From positions 1-64,000 of the forward strand of contig JBJXFD010000187.1 of assembly GCA_046153985.1 (NCBI GenBank): DNA of 64,000 bases. The letters run 5' to 3'. This document shows, in pieces, positions 35,502 to 44,912 of the stretch (within the stretch, counting starts at the first letter, position 1; each line of letters begins with the position of its first letter). The position numbers were made by a program, and so were the translations under genes. The stretch comes from JABWAJ01 sp046153985. Lineage in GTDB: Bacteria; Bacteroidota; Bacteroidia; Chitinophagales; Saprospiraceae. Under the pieces are notes generated by a model, which saw only the letters and a program-made list of their open reading frames with translations, had not been told where the DNA came from and did no database searches.

Positions 35502-36863
35502 ATGAAACAATTATTTACAGGAGTTTATGCCCCACACTTTGTCCTCGCTTTGATTTTGTTTATGACCTCGGGATTACCCAATGAATTACAGGCACAATGC
35601 AGGGTTCAGCCTGCGGCCGGCACTTGCAGTGGAGGGAACGGTCAATTAGTGAATAATGGGAATATTAATTCCGGACAAACGTATTGGTACGCCGGTAACG
35701 GTTCAATTAACGCAGTGAATATTAATGGAGGAACCCTAAGGGTATGCGGGCAATTAACGTTAGGGAATATGAATTTCAATGGCGGCAACATTTTCATTGA
35801 AGCGGGCGGAAGCCTAACCATCAACGGAGGCGGGGCTTCGAATCTAAGTGGCAACTGCGTTATTTCCAACAGAGGGCAACTGACCATCAGCAAAACCGTT
35901 GTGATGCAAAATGCAAATAATGCGATATTTAACGCGGAGGGGGCGATTTTGAACATGGCCGGCGGCGCTTATCGGTTGGATATAAACAGCTCGACTTCGA
36001 TCTTTGTTAATCATGGAACCGCCAATATTCATACGCTTTTTGTTCAGGGTTCGGCGAGTGGTCCGGCTGTGTGCCTTGGTACAAACAGTTGCACAAATTT
36101 AACTAACCTGAATAACAACCTGACAAACTCCTTTGACGCGCCCGGCGGTCAAGCGGTGGTGAGCTATACTGGAAATGCCCTGTTGAACAGCCAGTTAACA
36201 AACAACGAAAATGTGGTTGTTTGCCGGGCTACAGGAGCTACGACGTCAGGTGGCTCAAATTTTGGCAGTGCTACGATCGTTAACAACTGTACTTCCTGTG
36301 ATGCTGCTGTATTTGTCCCACTTCCCATCGAACTCCTTTTCTTCAACGGAAAACAGGAAAAAGAAAGCATCGGAATAAGCTGGGCGACTGCCACTGAATT
36401 GAACAATGATTATTTTAGTATCGAAAAATCAACAGACGGTATTCGCTGGATTGTGCTCGAAAACATCCAGGGCGCAGGTAATTCCACGATGAATTTGCAG
36501 TATACTTTTGAGGATAAAGCTCCACAGGCGGGGATTCAATACTATAGATTGAAACAAACTGACTTCGACGGCACGTTTACCTATTCTGCGGCTATTGCGA
36601 TCAACTTTGAAGGTTCAGCTAAAGGGAATTCAATTTCCATTTATCCCAATCCGAATTCATCCAATCAATTAAATTTTCGTGGAATCGGCCTTGATGTTTC
36701 CTATACGCTGGAGCTCAAAAAAGTGACCGGAGAATTGCTTTATACCCAAACGGCCAACACCCATTCAATCGCATTACCGGACCTTGAAAAAGGGATGTAC
36801 CTGATTACGCTGCAATCTGCGGATGATTTTGAGCCTAAAACGTTCAAGTATATTGTGATTTAA
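35502..36863 (+). CDS. Exported T9SS type A sorting domain protein
   Basis: 453 residues from the ATG at 35502 (a TTG at 35463 is less likely as it precedes the signal peptide). Signal peptide to about residue 31 (NELQAQ), an Asn/Gly-rich beta-helix-like repeat region (about 40-265; GNGSINAVNINGGTLRVCG, GGNIFIEAGGSLTINGG), then an FlgD-like segment (PLPIELLFFNGKQ..ISWATATELNNDYFSIEKS) and a T9SS type A tail (ISIYPNPNSSNQLNFRG to KYIVI). Predicted to be secreted to the cell surface. Function unknown. Confidence 0.87.
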   Translation: MKQLFTGVYAPHFVLALILFMTSGLPNELQAQCRVQPAAGTCSGGNGQLVNNGNINSGQTYWYAGNGSINAVNINGGTLRVCGQLTLGNMNFNGGNIFIEAGGSLTINGGGASNLSGNCVISNRGQLTISKTVVMQNANNAIFNAEGAILNMAGGAYRLDINSSTSIFVNHGTANIHTLFVQGSASGPAVCLGTNSCTNLTNLNNNLTNSFDAPGGQAVVSYTGNALLNSQLTNNENVVVCRATGATTSGGSNFGSATIVNNCTSCDAAVFVPLPIELLFFNGKQEKESIGISWATATELNNDYFSIEKSTDGIRWIVLENIQGAGNSTMNLQYTFEDKAPQAGIQYYRLKQTDFDGTFTYSAAIAINFEGSAKGNSISIYPNPNSSNQLNFRGIGLDVSYTLELKKVTGELLYTQTANTHSIALPDLEKGMYLITLQSADDFEPKTFKYIVI

Positions 36864-36879
36864 AAATTAATGCTTTTGC

Positions 36880-36917
36880 GTGCCTTGTCTGTCCCGTAGG
36901 CAAACAAGGCGCGCAAA
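36880..36917. terminator. Hairpin after T9SS gene
   Basis: GCGTGCCTTGT and ACAAGGCGCGC (36888-36898 and 36905-36915 approximately) pair with one mismatch around a short loop, between convergent genes. The stem start TTTGCGTGCCTTG also occurs inside the element at 49093-49215. Confidence 0.5.
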
Positions 36918-36983
36918 AATTAATCACAAAGGCCGCAACGTATGCATTGCCAATGCGCTAATTGTTCCGTAGCAGGCTAATAA

Positions 36984-37529
36984 TTAATTGATCAATTTAA
37001 AGGAATCCAAAAACCGGTCAACTGATTTGTTGGGAAATTTCCCCGTTTCTGTTACGGTTTGAATGACATACATTTTATGCTCAATCAGATAGAAGCGAAC
37101 TTTGAAGATGGCGAGTCCATTTCCGAAATCAATTTTGATCTCTCTGCCGGGGAATCCATTTATTACAATTTCGCTTTCTGACAATAACTTTCCGGCAACA
37201 TTGTTGACCATCCCGTCAATTGCACTTCTAAAAATAGCAGCTATTTTGTCTGTTTTCTCAGAGCTAATCAAGGTATCCGGATATTCAATGTACGCAGCCA
37301 TATAGACCAAATTGTCATCTGTTCCGGCTTGAGAGGCATCGTGGATAAAGATTTTCATTTCCAATGCCCCGATTTCAGAATCAATTACTTCTGTTGTAGC
37401 GTCCGGTTCCTTCGGAAATTCAATTTGAAATGCTTCGGATTTAAGCAGAAACCAATCTTTAGGTTTCACAAATCCCATGGTGAGAGTCATTATGGTCATA
37501 ATGCCAATCAGACTTTTTTTCGTTTTCAT
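36984..37529 (-). CDS. Hypothetical exported protein
   Basis: 181 residues with a signal peptide (KKSLIGIMTIMTLTMGFV). The rest has a PsbP/MOG1-like pattern: SEAFQIEFPKEPDATTEVID, NLVYMAAYIEYP, VINGFPGREIKIDFGNGLAIFKVRFYLIEHKMYVIQTV (in parts), then a helix VDRFLDSFKLIN. Likely periplasmic. Not assigned to a named family. Followed by the GH5-like gene upstream on the minus strand. Confidence 0.75.
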   Translation of the reverse strand: MKTKKSLIGIMTIMTLTMGFVKPKDWFLLKSEAFQIEFPKEPDATTEVIDSEIGALEMKIFIHDASQAGTDDNLVYMAAYIEYPDTLISSEKTDKIAAIFRSAIDGMVNNVAGKLLSESEIVINGFPGREIKIDFGNGLAIFKVRFYLIEHKMYVIQTVTETGKFPNKSVDRFLDSFKLIN

Positions 37530-37623
37530 GATGAATGTTTTTTGGTTATCAATGAATCAGATCTTGATTCAGTTGCTTTAACGTTGATGCATCCTTGAAA
37601 AATTGTATATAGCATCGTTTTTT

Positions 37624-40221
37624 TCATTCCAGCCTCAAACTCACCAGTCCAACACCATGCGATCCAGTCAACTTCGACTCTGGCAGTCCCGGGCCGATAG
37701 AAATCTGTACCCCCTCAATGTCCTCCAGTTTCATAGCGGAATTGCTGTTGTTCAAAAAATAATACGGTAAAAAAGTAGGGTAGGGCCGCGGCATAGTCAC
37801 CGTTTTAACCTTGATCAGTTCTGCAACCGGGATTTTGTATTCCTTCATTTCTGGACTCAGTTCAATGACTTTTCCGTAAGCGCTTCCATCTTTGGTGACC
37901 AACGCCACCTGGACAGCTTTTGGTCCGGCATCTAACGACCTGGCTTTGACCACCAACGTTTTTTTATTCGCCAGTTGCGCCCTCACCGGGTTTATTTTTT
38001 TATTGAGATAAGCCTTCACGCTGTAATCGTGGATAACCGCCCCGTTGAGATCTTCATTATCTTTTTGAAAAAGTTGGTTGACTTTTATCTGATATTCCGA
38101 TTCATTGAATTGGTCTGTGGGAACCAATTTTGATTCCCTTGACCACCGGGTTAAAGAAAGCTCGTCCCAGTCTTCCTGCGCATTGAATAAATAAACCGGT
38201 TGATCTTTTCCAAGCACCCGAACGCGGTAAGGATTGCGGTCGTAAAAATCCCAGTCATAAGGCAATCCCGGTTTTCCGGCAGGAAAGGTTTTTGTTTGAT
38301 CCCCACTTTTTACGTAAATATAATACGTGAGAAATCCCTGACTCACTTGCTCCCGGGGAATTTCGGCAGCGTACATAAAGCCGTTTTGCCGATACATATT
38401 GATCAATTTCCAATTCGGGCCATTCGTCAACTGAAGCTGAACGCTTACCGAAGGATCCGGCGTAATAACCTGTACTTCCACCTTCAAAGGTGCATCAGCA
38501 ACTGCAACTTCAGCTGGTTGATGTACGACGTAGGTTTTATCCACCGTTGATGCCGGGGCGTGGAATTCATTCAACCGGATATTTTGCCAGACATCACTTG
38601 CCTTCCAACTGGATTTTTTGCCCGCTTTGGTCAGCAGGTAAGCGCCGGGAGAAACGACAAATTGGCCGTTGGAAACTGTGGGTTGATGGCCGTTCCCGGC
38701 ATTGAGCGGCTGGATGGAAAAATCACGCCCCAGATCGCTTAAGTTGATCGTCATCGGATTTTTATTCCATTGCACCACCGCTACGGTTTTTTCAAGGCTG
38801 TTTCTGCCGTATGGATTTGCGATGATTCCGGCGTCGGGCATCACTTCCAGCCGCCAGACACCGCTTTCCAATTGATCCAGAAAATAAGCGCCAGTTCCGG
38901 GATAGGTTACAACGGGAGAATTTCCGTAACCCACCACGTGTTTGAGGGTTGAAGGATTTGCCGGAGGAACGCTTGTATGATTGGTATAATAATATTTTTC
39001 CGCCGCATTAAACAGCGCAAGGTCTTGTTCGTAATTAATGGAAAACCCATCAAATACAGTATTTTCAGGGTAAGAACCATAGTCTTTATACATGGGAATA
39101 TGATGAAAAATTTCAGCGCAAATTTTTAAACTCAGCGCTTTATTTGGCGTATATGCCAAATTCATGTGGTGGGTATTGTATTCCGTATTGGCGTAAGCCA
39201 AAAACTGAGGGTCATACGCAAAATGGGTAGCAATCTGAATGCCTGCTTCCCGGAAGGAGCGGGCCATTGCCGGGTACATGTAAGATTTCGCGACATCCGC
39301 AGCGTCAAATTCATAGACCAATTTGGCGCCTTTGTATTTTTTGATCGTCGCATCAAAAGTGATGTCGTAATCATCCACATTGGGCAATAAATTTCCGGTT
39401 AATTCCTGCTGGTAACCCAATCCCGTTGGATACCACTGAAACGTGCCGCCCTGAATACCGGCTTTGAAATATGCCTCGGCTAAATGTACGCTGTGGCTGA
39501 TGTTATAGAAGACCGGTTTTTTATACCCCGTTTTTTTTACGGCGTTCACCATGCGCTGAATAAACGCCGTTACTTTTTCCGGCGCTTCCCGGTGGTGGGG
39601 TTCGTTGCTGATTTCAATGGCAATGAGGCGGGGATCGTCTTTATAAGCCACGCCGGTGTAGGGGTTGACGTGGTTCATGAACTGAAACAGGTAGTTCTCC
39701 TGGGCTTTGATGGCGCCCGGATCGGTGAGACAGTTGTCTTTTCCGTATTTGGCAGAAAAACCCGGCGTTGGGTCGTCCGGCTCCGGCCAGCCATTGCCCC
39801 AGAAGGCGATTGGGGTGAGCACGTAATTGATGTTCCGTTCGCCTAATTTTTTCAGTAAATAATCAAACGCATGCAGGTTTTCATTGTACAATAAGTTGCC
39901 CAGCGTGTCGCTGATTTCGGTATCCCAAACGTGTACCCGGTACAGGTCAAAACCCAGCCTGGAAAAATGATACACGTCTTCGTCAATGGCTTTGAGCGGG
40001 TCAATGCCTAATTTTTTCGCCGAGCGGTAAGCATGCGCAAACGGGACGGTGTAATTGACGCCGAAGCCCTGAATTTCCTGTTTGGTGTCTTCCCAGCGCA
40101 TGATGCCTTTGTCGTCAACGAGGACGTTTCGTTTAGCGGATGGATTGGTCACTTGTGCCTGTCCCAAGTGGCAGATGCAGGCCATCAATAAGAATAACTT
40201 TAAAATGCGCGAATACTTCAT
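37624..40221 (-). CDS. Exported GH5-like glycoside hydrolase
   Basis: 865 residues with signal peptide (to about residue 22, LGQAQ). TIM barrel with GH5/clan A marks: FGVNYTVPFAHAY, FDLYRVHVWDTEISD, acid/base in AIEISNEPHH (E207) and probable nucleophile in LVYEFDAAD (E304). After residue 420 come a TIM-associated beta domain and carbohydrate-binding-like beta domains (about 555-860; KVEVQVITPDPSVSVQLQ). No T9SS tail, so perhaps periplasmic. Substrate (mannan, glucan) cannot be read off. Starts just after a gene fragment. Confidence 0.82.
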   Translation of the reverse strand: MKYSRILKLFLLMACICHLGQAQVTNPSAKRNVLVDDKGIMRWEDTKQEIQGFGVNYTVPFAHAYRSAKKLGIDPLKAIDEDVYHFSRLGFDLYRVHVWDTEISDTLGNLLYNENLHAFDYLLKKLGERNINYVLTPIAFWGNGWPEPDDPTPGFSAKYGKDNCLTDPGAIKAQENYLFQFMNHVNPYTGVAYKDDPRLIAIEISNEPHHREAPEKVTAFIQRMVNAVKKTGYKKPVFYNISHSVHLAEAYFKAGIQGGTFQWYPTGLGYQQELTGNLLPNVDDYDITFDATIKKYKGAKLVYEFDAADVAKSYMYPAMARSFREAGIQIATHFAYDPQFLAYANTEYNTHHMNLAYTPNKALSLKICAEIFHHIPMYKDYGSYPENTVFDGFSINYEQDLALFNAAEKYYYTNHTSVPPANPSTLKHVVGYGNSPVVTYPGTGAYFLDQLESGVWRLEVMPDAGIIANPYGRNSLEKTVAVVQWNKNPMTINLSDLGRDFSIQPLNAGNGHQPTVSNGQFVVSPGAYLLTKAGKKSSWKASDVWQNIRLNEFHAPASTVDKTYVVHQPAEVAVADAPLKVEVQVITPDPSVSVQLQLTNGPNWKLINMYRQNGFMYAAEIPREQVSQGFLTYYIYVKSGDQTKTFPAGKPGLPYDWDFYDRNPYRVRVLGKDQPVYLFNAQEDWDELSLTRWSRESKLVPTDQFNESEYQIKVNQLFQKDNEDLNGAVIHDYSVKAYLNKKINPVRAQLANKKTLVVKARSLDAGPKAVQVALVTKDGSAYGKVIELSPEMKEYKIPVAELIKVKTVTMPRPYPTFLPYYFLNNSNSAMKLEDIEGVQISIGPGLPESKLTGSHGVGLVSLRLE

Positions 40222-40246
40222 GGCTGTTTTTTATGATCATAAAAAT

Positions 40247-40459
40247 CTAATCCCGCCAGCCCCACGGCTTCCCCGGCGCCGGAATTGGCTTCTCCAAATC
40301 AAACCGAACCGTAAACAGCCTGTCGGTATTGACCCTGCGGAGGTTGTACGTAAAATATTTGCCGGGCACCAGGTCAATCCACCACACGTTTCCGATGGCT
40401 GCCGGAATCAGGTTGGCCGTTTCCTGGTCGGCGGGGAACCAGGAATTTACTTCAATAAC
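40247..40459 (-). pseudogene. C-terminal fragment of an unidentified protein overlapping msrA
   Basis: An open frame of 70 codons with strongly protein-like sequence (VNSWFPADQETANLIPAAIG, VWWIDLVPGKYFTYNLRRVN) ends at a TAG at 40247-40249. It has no start codon of its own: reading back it meets a TGA at 40460-40462 inside the msrA 3' end, in a different frame. It is too long and too biased toward real protein words to be chance. I read it as the tail of a gene whose 5' part was lost when msrA came to lie there. Family unknown. Confidence 0.7.
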
Positions 40460-41130
40460 TCAGGGAAATTCTGGATGGCTTTTTTATACCGGGGTACGGA
40501 AACGCCCCTTACGTAGCCCTGGTTAGGATTGCGTTTTACGAAATCCTGGTGGTAGTCTTCAGCGGGATAAAATATAGATAAGGGCGCTATTTCCACGGCT
40601 ATTTTGCGGGAATATTTCCCGGAGGCCTCCAGGTTTTTGATGTAATCTTCTACCTGCTTTTTTTGAGCACCGTCGTTGTAAAAAACGATAGAACGGTACT
40701 GCCTCCCGTGGTCGGGACCCTGGCCGTTCACCTGGGTAATATCGCCCGAATTGAAATAGACTTTCAGCAACTGTTCGTAAGAAATTTCTTCGGGATTGTA
40801 CGTGATCTCAACCGCTTCAGCGTGGGAGGTGCTCCCGCCGCCGACTTCTTCATAAGTCGGATTTTCCTCCGTGCCACCTGCATAGCCGGAAACGACTTCT
40901 TTTACCCCTTTTACCGCTTCAAAAATTTCCTCCACGCACCAAAAGCAGCCTTGTGCAACTACAATTTTTTCCCAATTCCCAACGTCCCGGGCGGGGGGAG
41001 TATTGACCTTATTTGACGAAATGCCAGTTTGATCATTGACTGGCGTCGAACCTTTTTTTTGAGCCTGTGAGCAAGCCGTAAAACCCAGCATTAAAACGAC
41101 TGGCAAAACAAATTGAGCGATTTTTTTCAT
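40447..41130 (-). CDS. msrA: Lipoprotein peptide-methionine (S)-S-oxide reductase
   Basis: 227 residues from the ATG at 41130, chosen because it opens a lipoprotein signal (MKKIAQFVLPVVLMLGFTAC, Cys20). Catalytic GCFWC (C62) and the VVSGYAGGTEENPTYEEV, HAEAVEITYNPEEISYE and QYRSIVFYND segments are complete. Repairs oxidised methionine in envelope proteins. The resolving Cys region is not in the usual C-terminal place, so recycling may use another donor. Its 3' end overlaps a foreign gene fragment by 13 nt. Confidence 0.9.
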   Translation of the reverse strand: MKKIAQFVLPVVLMLGFTACSQAQKKGSTPVNDQTGISSNKVNTPPARDVGNWEKIVVAQGCFWCVEEIFEAVKGVKEVVSGYAGGTEENPTYEEVGGGSTSHAEAVEITYNPEEISYEQLLKVYFNSGDITQVNGQGPDHGRQYRSIVFYNDGAQKKQVEDYIKNLEASGKYSRKIAVEIAPLSIFYPAEDYHQDFVKRNPNQGYVRGVSVPRYKKAIQNFPELLK

Positions 41131-41231
41131 GGTGCGTTGATGTTTATGGTTTAAACCGATAAACGACACTTTAGTTTTGCCATTTCAGGGCTGATTGTCG
41201 CGTCACGGACGGTTCACTGGTCAAACAACGC

Positions 41232-41615
41232 TCACGATTCGTGTTGTTCGATCCAGGCTTCTACGGAAGCGCCGCCTTTCCTGTTTTGCTCGGCCAGCGT
41301 CCATCCGTCGGTAGCCGTCGTTTGCATCCAAAGCTTGCCGGACCTTCTGAAGACCTGTACGTTCAAGCCATATTTTTTATCGAATAACTGTTCCAATTCA
41401 CTGACGCTCAAATTCCCGCTGATGACTAAATCGTCGCTTTTCGTATGGTTGGAGCGCACTTCACCAATGGTTTTTTCTTCCTCCAGTTCAGTCACTTTCG
41501 GAGACCCTTCTTCAACCTGATGATGGCCGGAGTAGAAGGCTAATTTTAAATAGGGGAACAGTTCGCTGAAAGCGGTTTGGATGTCTTTAAGCTTGATTTG
41601 ATCAGAAATGGTCAT
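41232..41615 (-). CDS. Conserved hypothetical protein (127 aa)
   Basis: 127 residues, cytoplasmic. Starts MTISDQIKLKDIQTAFSELF, with an acidic middle and a basic/aromatic C-terminus (NVQVFRRSGKLWMQTT, WTLAEQNRKGGAS). The pattern is reminiscent of small Bacteroidota proteins of unknown role. Upstream of msrA by 100 bp on the same strand. Confidence 0.65.
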   Translation of the reverse strand: MTISDQIKLKDIQTAFSELFPYLKLAFYSGHHQVEEGSPKVTELEEEKTIGEVRSNHTKSDDLVISGNLSVSELEQLFDKKYGLNVQVFRRSGKLWMQTTATDGWTLAEQNRKGGASVEAWIEQHES

Positions 41616-41799
41616 GGCTTTTTTGTTTTGTGGTTGAATATCCTGTATTCTCCAAAGTTACAAAAAAGTTTGCAATTAAGAAACCAAATAGCCACCATAT
41701 TGTGGCGTTTCTGAGCTGATTTTTCGAACTTGAAGCCTTTGGGAATTTGGCTGGAGCGCGCTATCAAACTGGCCAAAATAGTGCCTGTCTTTATCGTCC

Positions 41800-41870
41800 T
41801 AGGCTTCGACTTACTTCGACTTCGCTCAGTACAGGTCGCTCAGCCAGCTTAGCTGCGTTCGTTTCGACGA
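41800..41870. repeat. Dispersed GTCGAAG / CGTTTCGAC repeat
   Basis: The 298-bp gap upstream of the S46 gene contains CTTCGACTTACTTCGACTTCG and TAGCTGCGTTCGTTTCGAC (41850-41868); the latter 19-mer recurs exactly at 49114-49132. No gene seen in the gap. Confidence 0.65.
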
Positions 41871-41913
41871 AATTTTTCCTATCTTGCGCCCCTAACCAAT
41901 TTTTTCTTTAAAA

Positions 41914-43998
41914 ATGCATGCAGATATGATATCTTTCCGCACGACCAAAGCTCTTTGGATCCTGTTGTTATTGCCTTTTATTTCCTTTGCGCAGCCTGCC
42001 AAAACCGGCGAACCAGATCGATTTGATTTCGGCAAAATGTGGACGCTTGAACAAGCGCCATTCGATTATTTTGAAAAAACGTACGGCTTTCGCGCCGATG
42101 AAAAGTGGGTGGAACACATCCGCATGTCGGCGCTGCGCTTTTCCAACTACTGTTCAGCATCGTTTGTATCGCCTGATGGGTTGTTGATGACCAATCACCA
42201 TTGCTCGCGCGGCGAGGTGGGTAAAATTATGAACCCGGGGGAAGATTTTGATAAAAATGGCTTTTATGCCGCAACTGGTGCTGACGAGCGTCGTGTAGAA
42301 GACCTGTTCGTGAAGCAGTTGGTAAAAATTGCAGATGTAACCGATCAGGTCAACAGCGCGATTTCCAAAGCGAAAACGGATAAAGAAACCGCAACCCTGC
42401 GCGATTCCACCCTGAAAGCGCTGATTGCTCAATATGGCACGATGTCAGGCTGGACGGGCCTCGAAATCGAGCGGGTTACCTATTACAATGGTGGCCGGTT
42501 TTCGCTCTATGGCTACAAGCGCTATGACGATGTGCGTCTGGTGCTGATCCCGGAATTGGAACTGGGCGCTTTTGGCGGCGATCCTGACAACTTTACCTTC
42601 CCGCGCTACACCCTCGACTGCACCTTCTGGCGCGTCTATGAAAACGGCAAACCAGTGAATTCTTCCGCCAATTATTTTAAAATGAACCCCGATGGCGTGA
42701 GCGATGGGGAACCGGTGTTTGTCGTAGGCAATCCGGGCAGTACGGAACGCCTCCGGACGGTCAGTCAATTGGAATATGACCGCGATTACCGCTACAAAAT
42801 TCAGTTAGCCTGGCTGACCAACCGCATGAAGGTGTTACAGGAAGAGTACAAACGCAACCCTTCACACGAGGTGCAGGAAGAGATTTTTAACCTTTCCAAC
42901 AGCGTAAAAGCCATTGGCGGCATTGTGAAAGGTATGCACGACCCGTCGCTGATGGGCCGTAAAAAAGCGATGGAGGACAACATCAAATCTAAATCCAAAG
43001 CGGTGTCCAAAGGACAGGACTATTGGGTTCAAATTGCCAACGCCTACAAAACGCTGGAACCCCACGCTGCCGAGGTAACCTTGCTGGCGCCCAGCCCTTA
43101 CGGCGGGAAAGCGCTGTTGTTGATGCACTACGCCGATGCCTATGTCAAAGCAGCAGAAGGCGGCGCAGGAGAAGAAGACCTCGAATCGCTGCGCACTCAA
43201 ATTAAAGAAACGGCCCAGGGCTTGGACAAACCGATGGAATTGGAATTGCTCGCCACGCTTTTCGGGGAATTGCAGCAGTTTAAGAGCCCAAACGATAAAT
43301 ATGTGTCAGAATTGCTGGAAAAATCAGCGCTGGCCACAGCTAAAAGCATCCTGGAGAAAACGGATTTTGCCGATGCGAAAAAGTTGGAAAAAATGCTGGA
43401 AGGCAAACCTGAAAAATGGGGCAAAGACAAAGACCCACTGCTGAAAGCAGGGCGGTTACTGCTGCCTGCTTACCGGGAAGCTGCTGGCGCATTTGGCGGA
43501 AGCGGCGCTGCCCGTCGTGCGCTCGAATCCAAAGTTGGCAATGAAGTGTTCCAGGTTTATGGCCTGAACATCCCGCCGGATGCTACCTTTACGCTCCGTC
43601 TGGCAGATGGCATCGTCAAAGCTTATGACTACAACGGAACGGTAGCGCCTGTCAAAACCACCTATTATGGATTGTACGACCGCTTTTTCAGCAACAATGG
43701 CCAATTTCCCTGGTCTTTGCCGGAGCGTTGGAAAAATCCACCGGCAGAATTGTTGCGCACACCCCTGAATTTTGTTTCTACCAACGACATCATTGGCGGC
43801 AACTCCGGCAGCCCGATCATCAACAAAAAAGGTGAAGCAGTGGGCTTGGTTTTCGATGGCAACATTGAGTCGCTTCCAGGCAATTTTATCTATGACCCGG
43901 TCGCTAACCGCACCGTTTCTGTCCACGCCGGGGGCATCATTGCGGCATTAAAATATATCTATAAGGCTGAACGCATCGTTAAAGAGTTGGGACAATAA
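41914..43998 (+). CDS. S46 family dipeptidyl-peptidase (DPP7-like)
   Basis: 694 residues (690 from the second ATG at 41926) with a signal peptide ending FAQ. S46 chymotrypsin-fold serine exopeptidase: catalytic His in LLMTNHHCSRG (H96), Asp in FGGDPDNFTFPR (about 221-231), Ser in GGNSGSPI (about S631). The P1 specificity position 18 residues after Ser is Gly (VFDGN), as in DPP7 (hydrophobic P1), not Arg as in the Asp/Glu-specific DPP11. Releases N-terminal dipeptides in the periplasm for peptide nutrition. A hairpin follows. Confidence 0.93.
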   Translation: MHADMISFRTTKALWILLLLPFISFAQPAKTGEPDRFDFGKMWTLEQAPFDYFEKTYGFRADEKWVEHIRMSALRFSNYCSASFVSPDGLLMTNHHCSRGEVGKIMNPGEDFDKNGFYAATGADERRVEDLFVKQLVKIADVTDQVNSAISKAKTDKETATLRDSTLKALIAQYGTMSGWTGLEIERVTYYNGGRFSLYGYKRYDDVRLVLIPELELGAFGGDPDNFTFPRYTLDCTFWRVYENGKPVNSSANYFKMNPDGVSDGEPVFVVGNPGSTERLRTVSQLEYDRDYRYKIQLAWLTNRMKVLQEEYKRNPSHEVQEEIFNLSNSVKAIGGIVKGMHDPSLMGRKKAMEDNIKSKSKAVSKGQDYWVQIANAYKTLEPHAAEVTLLAPSPYGGKALLLMHYADAYVKAAEGGAGEEDLESLRTQIKETAQGLDKPMELELLATLFGELQQFKSPNDKYVSELLEKSALATAKSILEKTDFADAKKLEKMLEGKPEKWGKDKDPLLKAGRLLLPAYREAAGAFGGSGAARRALESKVGNEVFQVYGLNIPPDATFTLRLADGIVKAYDYNGTVAPVKTTYYGLYDRFFSNNGQFPWSLPERWKNPPAELLRTPLNFVSTNDIIGGNSGSPIINKKGEAVGLVFDGNIESLPGNFIYDPVANRTVSVHAGGIIAALKYIYKAERIVKELGQ

Positions 43999-44052
43999 AT
44001 GTTAATTGTCTTATCTAATTCTGTCATTGTGTGTTAGTATTAGAGAATTTGT

Positions 44053-44090
44053 CCTGAGCGCTTGCCGGAAAACCCCGGCAAGCGCTTAGG
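44053..44090. terminator. Strong hairpin after S46 gene
   Basis: CCTGAGCGCTTGCCGG (44053-44068) and CCGGCAAGCGCTTAGG (44075-44090) pair with one mismatch and a 6-nt loop. No poly-T follows, so it may act as a processing or stabilising stem as well as a terminator. Confidence 0.6.
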
Positions 44091-44135
44091 AATACCCCAT
44101 CACAAATCACATACCATCAACTAAAACAACACATC

Positions 44136-44813
44136 ATGAGCAAGCTGAATCGGTTTCATTTTGTATTAACCCTCGTGGTACTCTTGTTGGCAGCTCCTGC
44201 CTGCAATACAAGCCGCGCCACGAAAGGGGGTGTCATTGGCGCTACGGCCGGTGGTGTAGCTGGCGGACTCATTGGCAAAAATTCGGGAAATACGGCTATC
44301 GGCATTCTCATTGGCGCAGCGGTTGGTGGCACAGCGGGCGCCCTTATCGGCAATTATATGGACAAACAGGCCGCCGAAATCCGAAAAGACATGGGCAATG
44401 CCACTGTGGAGCGCGTAGGCGAAGGCATCCTCATTACTTTCGATTCAGGCCTGCTTTTTGATGTAGATTCCTACCAAATAAAGGGCGCTACCCGGGATAA
44501 CCTGAATCAGTTGGCAGCTACCCTTCAAAAATACGACGATACTGAAATCCTCATTGAAGGTCATACAGATAATACCGGCACGGACGATCACAATCAAAAC
44601 CTGTCTGAAAGCCGTGCCAAGGCGGTTTCCAGCCATTTAGCCCGTCAGGGTGTTTTGCCTTCGCGCATCACAACCATGGGTTATGGCGAAAGCCAACCGA
44701 AAGCTGACAATGCCAGTGCATCGGGTAAACAAGCCAACCGTCGGGTGGAAGTGGCTATTTATGCGAACAAAAAATTGAAGAAAGCGGCGAAAAGAGGAGA
44801 TATTGGGGGGTAA
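44136..44813 (+). CDS. OmpA-family lipoprotein with glycine zipper
   Basis: 225 residues. Lipoprotein signal (LLLAAPAC, Cys23), a glycine-zipper segment (GGVIGATAGGVAGGLIGK, IGAAVGGTAGALIGNYMDK; about 30-85) that likely inserts in the outer membrane, then a complete OmpA_C domain (FDSGLLFDVDSYQIK; EGHTDNTGTDDHNQNLSESR; MGYGESQPKADN..NRRVEVAI) that binds peptidoglycan. Cell-envelope anchor, similar to YiaD/Pal-type proteins. Confidence 0.93.
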   Translation: MSKLNRFHFVLTLVVLLLAAPACNTSRATKGGVIGATAGGVAGGLIGKNSGNTAIGILIGAAVGGTAGALIGNYMDKQAAEIRKDMGNATVERVGEGILITFDSGLLFDVDSYQIKGATRDNLNQLAATLQKYDDTEILIEGHTDNTGTDDHNQNLSESRAKAVSSHLARQGVLPSRITTMGYGESQPKADNASASGKQANRRVEVAIYANKKLKKAAKRGDIGG

Positions 44814-44912
44814 GTTTCGCAGGTTGTGCGATTAACCAGTTTTTTTCTTCCCAAAATTTCCACTAACCTCCTTACCTTAGGGTGAAATTGAAAAACGAAA
44901 ACACCCTTAAAC

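Noticed and set aside
40447..41130. Programmed frameshift fusing MsrA to the 70-codon downstream frame
   Set aside because: MsrA ends with its usual FPELLK terminus, and no slippery site is evident.
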